Origin: CAYLSO01 sp964386525
Lineage (GTDB): Bacteria > Eisenbacteria > RBG-16-71-46 > DASYSL01
Assembly: GCA_964386525.1 (NCBI GenBank)
Contig: CAYLSO010000007.1
Span: 1-7,931 of the forward strand
Direction: 5' to 3'
Length of the DNA: 7,931 nt
Below the pieces are notes generated by a model, which saw only the letters and a list, made by a program, of their open reading frames with translations, was not told where the DNA came from and made no database searches. How positions within the stretch are numbered: position 1 is the first letter of the stretch; each line of letters opens with the position of its first letter. Shown piece after piece: positions 5,320-7,931 of the stretch. The position numbers were made by a program, and so were the translations under genes.

Positions 5320-7041
5320 ATGCGACCTCGCGTCATCGTCCTCGCGATCGCCCTGGCCCTGATCGCGGGCCAGGCAATTGCGGCGCCCTTCGGCTTGGGC
5401 AACCGGTCCCCCGCCAAGACACCCGGGACCCCGCCGGCTCCCCCGCTGTCCACGCAGTCGGTCATGGGTGGCGGCGACGGCTTCTGGAACGCGACCGTCA
5501 TCTCGACCCTGCCCTACACGGACACGGGATGGACGAGTTCCTTCAACGACAACTACACGCCCCCGTGCGCCAGCCGCGGCGCACCCGACGTGGTCTACAG
5601 CTACCAACCGAGCGCCGACGTCTGCGTGACCATCTCCCTCTGTGGCTCGAACTTCGACACCGCCCTCCATCTCTACGACACGGCGCCCAGCGTCCTCGTG
5701 GCCTGCAGCGACGACTACTGCGGTAACCCGCCCCAGAAGTCGAAGCTCGTCAGCGTCCCGCTGCTCGCCGGCCACACCTACTTCATCGTCGTGGACGGCT
5801 ACGGGTGCGACTTCTGGAGCGGGGTGTGTGACGCGGGCGACTACGTGCTCTCGGTGACCGCCGACTGCCCGGCCCCCTGCGTCGTGACCTGCCCTCCCGG
5901 CGCGATCGCGGAGGGCGAGACCTGCGGGGCGTTCCTCAACGACGGCTGCAATATGGCCTCGCCGCAGTTCACCGACATCCCGGCCAGCCCGACGGGCGTG
6001 ACGGTGTGCGGCACCTACGGCAGCTGGACCGACGGGTTCGGCAACCTGGTCCGCGACACCGACTGGTACCGCATCACGCTCGCGGAGCGTACTCGCGTCC
6101 GCCTGTGCGCCACGGGCGACGTCACGACGATGATCGCGATGGTCGACGGTCGGACCGGCTGCCCGACGACCTCGTTCGTCAGCACCTTCGCGGAGCCCTG
6201 CCTGGAGGGTTGCGTGACGGCCGACCTGAACCCGGGCACCTACTACCTGTTCGTGGCCAGCATCTTCGACGCCGCGTTGGGCTGTGAGAAGCGTTACGTG
6301 ATGACGGCCACGTGCACGGCCCTCGGCAGCGGCGACCTGCACTGCAACGATGCCAACGGGAACTCGCTGTTCCTGGGTCAGACCCTCACCCTGACCGGCG
6401 TCCTGACGTCCAACTTCCCCGTCTCGACCGCCTCCCGTTTCACCATCCAGGACGGGACCGGGGGGATCGTGGTCTTCGGAGCCCCGATCTACTGCGGCGG
6501 CCTGGGCGACATGGTGAGGGTGACGGGGAAGCTCATCCAATATAACGGCGTGCTCGAGCTGTCGAGCCCGCTGAGCATCGACCTGGTGAGTTCCGGGCAC
6601 CCGCAGCCGGCGCCGCTGGTGCTGACGCTCGCCGAGGTGAACGGTAGCTTCCAAGCCGACTACTGCGAACCGAACGAATCGCGGCTGGTGCAGGTTCGCA
6701 GCGTGGTGATCCGCTCGAGCACGGGGGCCGCGTTGCCGCCCGGCGCGACCTTCGCGGCGGCGACGAATTACCAGATGGTGGCGATGGACGGGACGATCGC
6801 GACCCTGCGCGTGGTGCAGACGACGCCGAACGGATGCAGCATGGTCAACCCGTTGATCGGCACCCCCATCCCGCTCGACTGTCCGGTGCACGTGACCGGC
6901 GTGCTCAGCCAGTCCGACAGCAGCTCACCGTACACGGCCGGCTACCAGGTGCAGCCGCGGGGCCCGGAGGACATCGCCGTGGCCTGCCCGGTGAAGACGG
7001 TCCCGACGACCTGGGGCAGCATCAAGAGCCGGTATCGCTAG
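5320..7041 (+). CDS. Secreted cysteine-rich protein with two PPC-like domains and OB-fold-like segments
   Basis: The protein has 573 residues and is exported through a clear Sec signal peptide: MRPR, hydrophobic VIVLAIALALIAG, and an AIA-A type cleavage site near residue 21. The start at 5320 is chosen because it places this peptide at the N-terminus. Residues about 48-182 resemble a PPC-type beta-sandwich (PDVVYSY at 89-95, LLAGHTYFIVVDGYG, GDYVLSV). Residues about 194-333 form a second one, with DTDWYRI at 246-252 and LNPGTYYLFVA. Residues about 349-417 look like an OB-fold (GVLTSNF, SRFTIQDGTGGIVVFG from 372, GDMVRVTG at 396-403). Residues about 437-554 look like another (LVQVRSVVI, VHVTGVLSQS, GYQVQPRGPEDI at 541-552). 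There are 25 cysteines, so disulfides are likely after export. The protein ends in TTWGSIKSRYR, unlike the FlgD-like domain of the propeller protein. No catalytic residues are recognised; related OB segments occur in secreted nucleases and lamin-tail proteins, but no nuclease domain is present here. Confidence 0.87.
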   Translation: MRPRVIVLAIALALIAGQAIAAPFGLGNRSPAKTPGTPPAPPLSTQSVMGGGDGFWNATVISTLPYTDTGWTSSFNDNYTPPCASRGAPDVVYSYQPSADVCVTISLCGSNFDTALHLYDTAPSVLVACSDDYCGNPPQKSKLVSVPLLAGHTYFIVVDGYGCDFWSGVCDAGDYVLSVTADCPAPCVVTCPPGAIAEGETCGAFLNDGCNMASPQFTDIPASPTGVTVCGTYGSWTDGFGNLVRDTDWYRITLAERTRVRLCATGDVTTMIAMVDGRTGCPTTSFVSTFAEPCLEGCVTADLNPGTYYLFVASIFDAALGCEKRYVMTATCTALGSGDLHCNDANGNSLFLGQTLTLTGVLTSNFPVSTASRFTIQDGTGGIVVFGAPIYCGGLGDMVRVTGKLIQYNGVLELSSPLSIDLVSSGHPQPAPLVLTLAEVNGSFQADYCEPNESRLVQVRSVVIRSSTGAALPPGATFAAATNYQMVAMDGTIATLRVVQTTPNGCSMVNPLIGTPIPLDCPVHVTGVLSQSDSSSPYTAGYQVQPRGPEDIAVACPVKTVPTTWGSIKSRYR

Positions 7042-7062
7042 CCGGATACCTGTCGCTCCCGA

Positions 7063-7080
7063 CCCGCACCCCGGTGCGGG
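7063..7080. terminator. GC hairpin after the secreted-protein gene
   Basis: CCCGCACC (7063-7070) and GGTGCGGG (7073-7080) are exact complements; a realistic fold has seven pairs and a CCCG tetraloop. It starts 21 bases after the stop codon and is not followed by a T run. It is probably part of a two-hairpin termination region with 7089-7120. Confidence 0.4.
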
Positions 7081-7088
7081 CCGAAACG

Positions 7089-7120
7089 CCGACCACCCCC
7101 GTTTGCGCGGGGGTGGTCGG
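7089..7120. terminator. Strong hairpin, probable bidirectional terminator
   Basis: CCGACCACCCCCG (7089-7101) pairs perfectly with CGGGGGTGGTCGG (7108-7120), giving a 13-bp stem with loop TTTGCG. It lies between two convergent stop codons, 47 bp after the secreted-protein stop and 34 bp beyond the methyltransferase stop. The flanking T content is poor (TCGGCTT on the + side, GGCGTTT on the - side), as is common in high-GC bacteria, so termination efficiency is uncertain. The symmetric position argues for service to both genes. Confidence 0.75.
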
Positions 7121-7154
7121 TCGGCTTCGCAGCGGCAGGTCGCAACACCGCGCC

Positions 7155-7931
7155 CTACGGCGTCTCCCGCTCCCGCTCCACGTCCCAGAAGACCAGCGCC
7201 GAGCGCACCCCGCTCGGCCACCGGTAGCCGCCGTCGGCCGGGGTCAGATTCCGGCGCAGGAGGTCGGCGAGGAACGCGTCGTGCTCGCTGCGCGCGCCGA
7301 GGTCGAAGCGGCGTCTGAGCTCGGCCAGCGCCTCCTCGAGATTGGGGCTCGTCCAGGGGTCCCACGGCCCCGAGTCCTCCATCAGGACGTTGGCGCAGAT
7401 GCCCATCTGCAGCAGGACGTTGTAGGCCACCTGGAAGTTCGGGCTGTCGTGGGGGTGCCCCCACACGCGTCGCGCGGCCTGGGCCATGACCCCGTCGGCG
7501 ACGGGCGCGCGCAGCACCAGGAAGCAGACGCGGCGCGTGCAGCGGATCATGGCCCGCAGGAAGCCCGGCAGGTCGGGGCAGCCGTACATGGCGTGCGAGC
7601 AGAGCGTGAAGTCGTGCGGCTCGACCGTCACCTCGGGCCACGCCCCCTCGACGACGGCGACGTTGGTGACACCCTCGGCCGCGAGATGCCCGCGCATCAC
7701 CCCGATCATGGCGCCCGAGGGCTCGACGGCGGTGACCCGCGCGGCGCGGCGGGCGAGGAAGGCGGCCCAGGCGCCGGTCCCGGCCCCGATCTCGAGCGCC
7801 GTCGCCCCGGGATGCGCGCGCAACGTCACCGCGACGAGCTCGCGGCTCGAATCGGGAGTCTCCCACCGCCGCACGGTGCGCGCGTGGAAGTCGTGGGCCT
7901 TCTTGACCCAGACGTCCGCCTCGCCCTCGTC
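7155..7931 (-). CDS. Class I SAM-dependent methyltransferase, 5' end beyond the window
   Basis: The frame is open to the right edge, so 258 codons of an incomplete gene are visible; the stop is TAG at 7155-7157. Counting from the edge, residues 8-35 (starting WVKKAHDFHARTV) look like the helical lead-in common in this fold. They are followed by SAM-binding motif I (ALEIGAGTG, 45-53), the acidic ribose-binding residue Glu70 in VTAVEPS, and a motif-II-like strand at DFTLCSHAMYG (107-117). A C-terminal helical and beta half contains VWGHPHDSPNFQVAYN, LEEALAELRRRF and WPSGVRSALVFWDVE. The acceptor is not evident; small molecules and other substrates are all possible. A GTG at 7874 is in frame but internal, since coding-like residues continue upstream of it. 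The gene converges on the secreted-protein gene and shares the hairpin at 7089-7120. Confidence 0.88.
   Translation of the reverse strand, partial: DEGEADVWVKKAHDFHARTVRRWETPDSSRELVAVTLRAHPGATALEIGAGTGAWAAFLARRAARVTAVEPSGAMIGVMRGHLAAEGVTNVAVVEGAWPEVTVEPHDFTLCSHAMYGCPDLPGFLRAMIRCTRRVCFLVLRAPVADGVMAQAARRVWGHPHDSPNFQVAYNVLLQMGICANVLMEDSGPWDPWTSPNLEEALAELRRRFDLGARSEHDAFLADLLRRNLTPADGGYRWPSGVRSALVFWDVERERETP

Noticed and set aside
4285..6891. An 868-codon minus-strand open frame across the intergenic region and antisense to the secreted protein
   Set aside because: It runs through a real gene in a wrong frame, crosses the intergenic region, and shows only Arg/Ala/Gly/His-rich composition without recognisable motifs.
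7155..7874. Treating the GTG at 7874 as the methyltransferase start
   Set aside because: The frame continues to the window edge with plausible residues (WVKKAHDFHART) that fit the usual N-terminal lead of this fold, and no Shine-Dalgarno precedes the GTG.

Overview
The window is a very GC-rich (roughly 70%), densely coding bacterial fragment with four protein-coding genes. I see no RNA gene, insertion sequence, CRISPR array or phage gene. Two genes encode large exported proteins built from extracellular domains: FG-GAP beta-propeller blades with a FlgD/Por-secretion-like C-terminal domain, and PPC-like beta-sandwiches with OB-fold-like segments. The other two encode ordinary cytoplasmic enzymes. 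A high-GC genome with FG-GAP arrays ending in a C-terminal domain of the 'YDARG..V..L..G....WDGRDDAG....GVYFVRL' type is typical of uncultured FCB-related lineages such as Candidatus Eisenbacteria, Krumholzibacteriota or Latescibacterota. That placement is inferred from protein style and is not proven.

Layout: (1) Bases 1-4118 (+) carry a giant FG-GAP protein. Its start codon appears to be split by the left window edge: the T and G at 1-2 are its last two bases and the signal peptide follows directly. It has an N-terminal adaptor-like region, 14 FG-GAP/calcium-loop repeats (2 x 7, so plausibly two seven-bladed propellers), a beta-rich linker and a FlgD-like C-terminal domain. (2) Bases 4134-4901 (-) encode a stand-alone class II glutamine amidotransferase of the YafJ type, convergent with the first gene and only 15 bp from its stop. 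(3) Bases 4902-5319 are a 418-bp divergent intergenic region. It holds a perfect 12-bp hairpin overlapping the amidotransferase ribosome binding site, plus a row of smaller dyads. (4) Bases 5320-7041 (+) encode a secreted cysteine-rich protein (25 Cys) with two PPC-like domains, two OB-fold-like segments and a short basic/aromatic C-terminal tail. (5) Bases 7042-7154 contain two hairpins, one with a perfect 13-bp stem, that probably end transcription from both sides. (6) Bases 7155-7931 (-) encode a class I SAM-dependent methyltransferase whose 5' end lies beyond the right edge.

The genes do not form an operon: strands alternate +, -, +, - and nothing links the enzymes to the exported proteins. 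The most interesting items are the RBS-overlapping hairpin upstream of the amidotransferase, the 14-blade architecture with two blade-length classes, and the C-terminal tail of the Cys-rich protein, which differs from that of the FG-GAP protein and could be a separate sorting tag.
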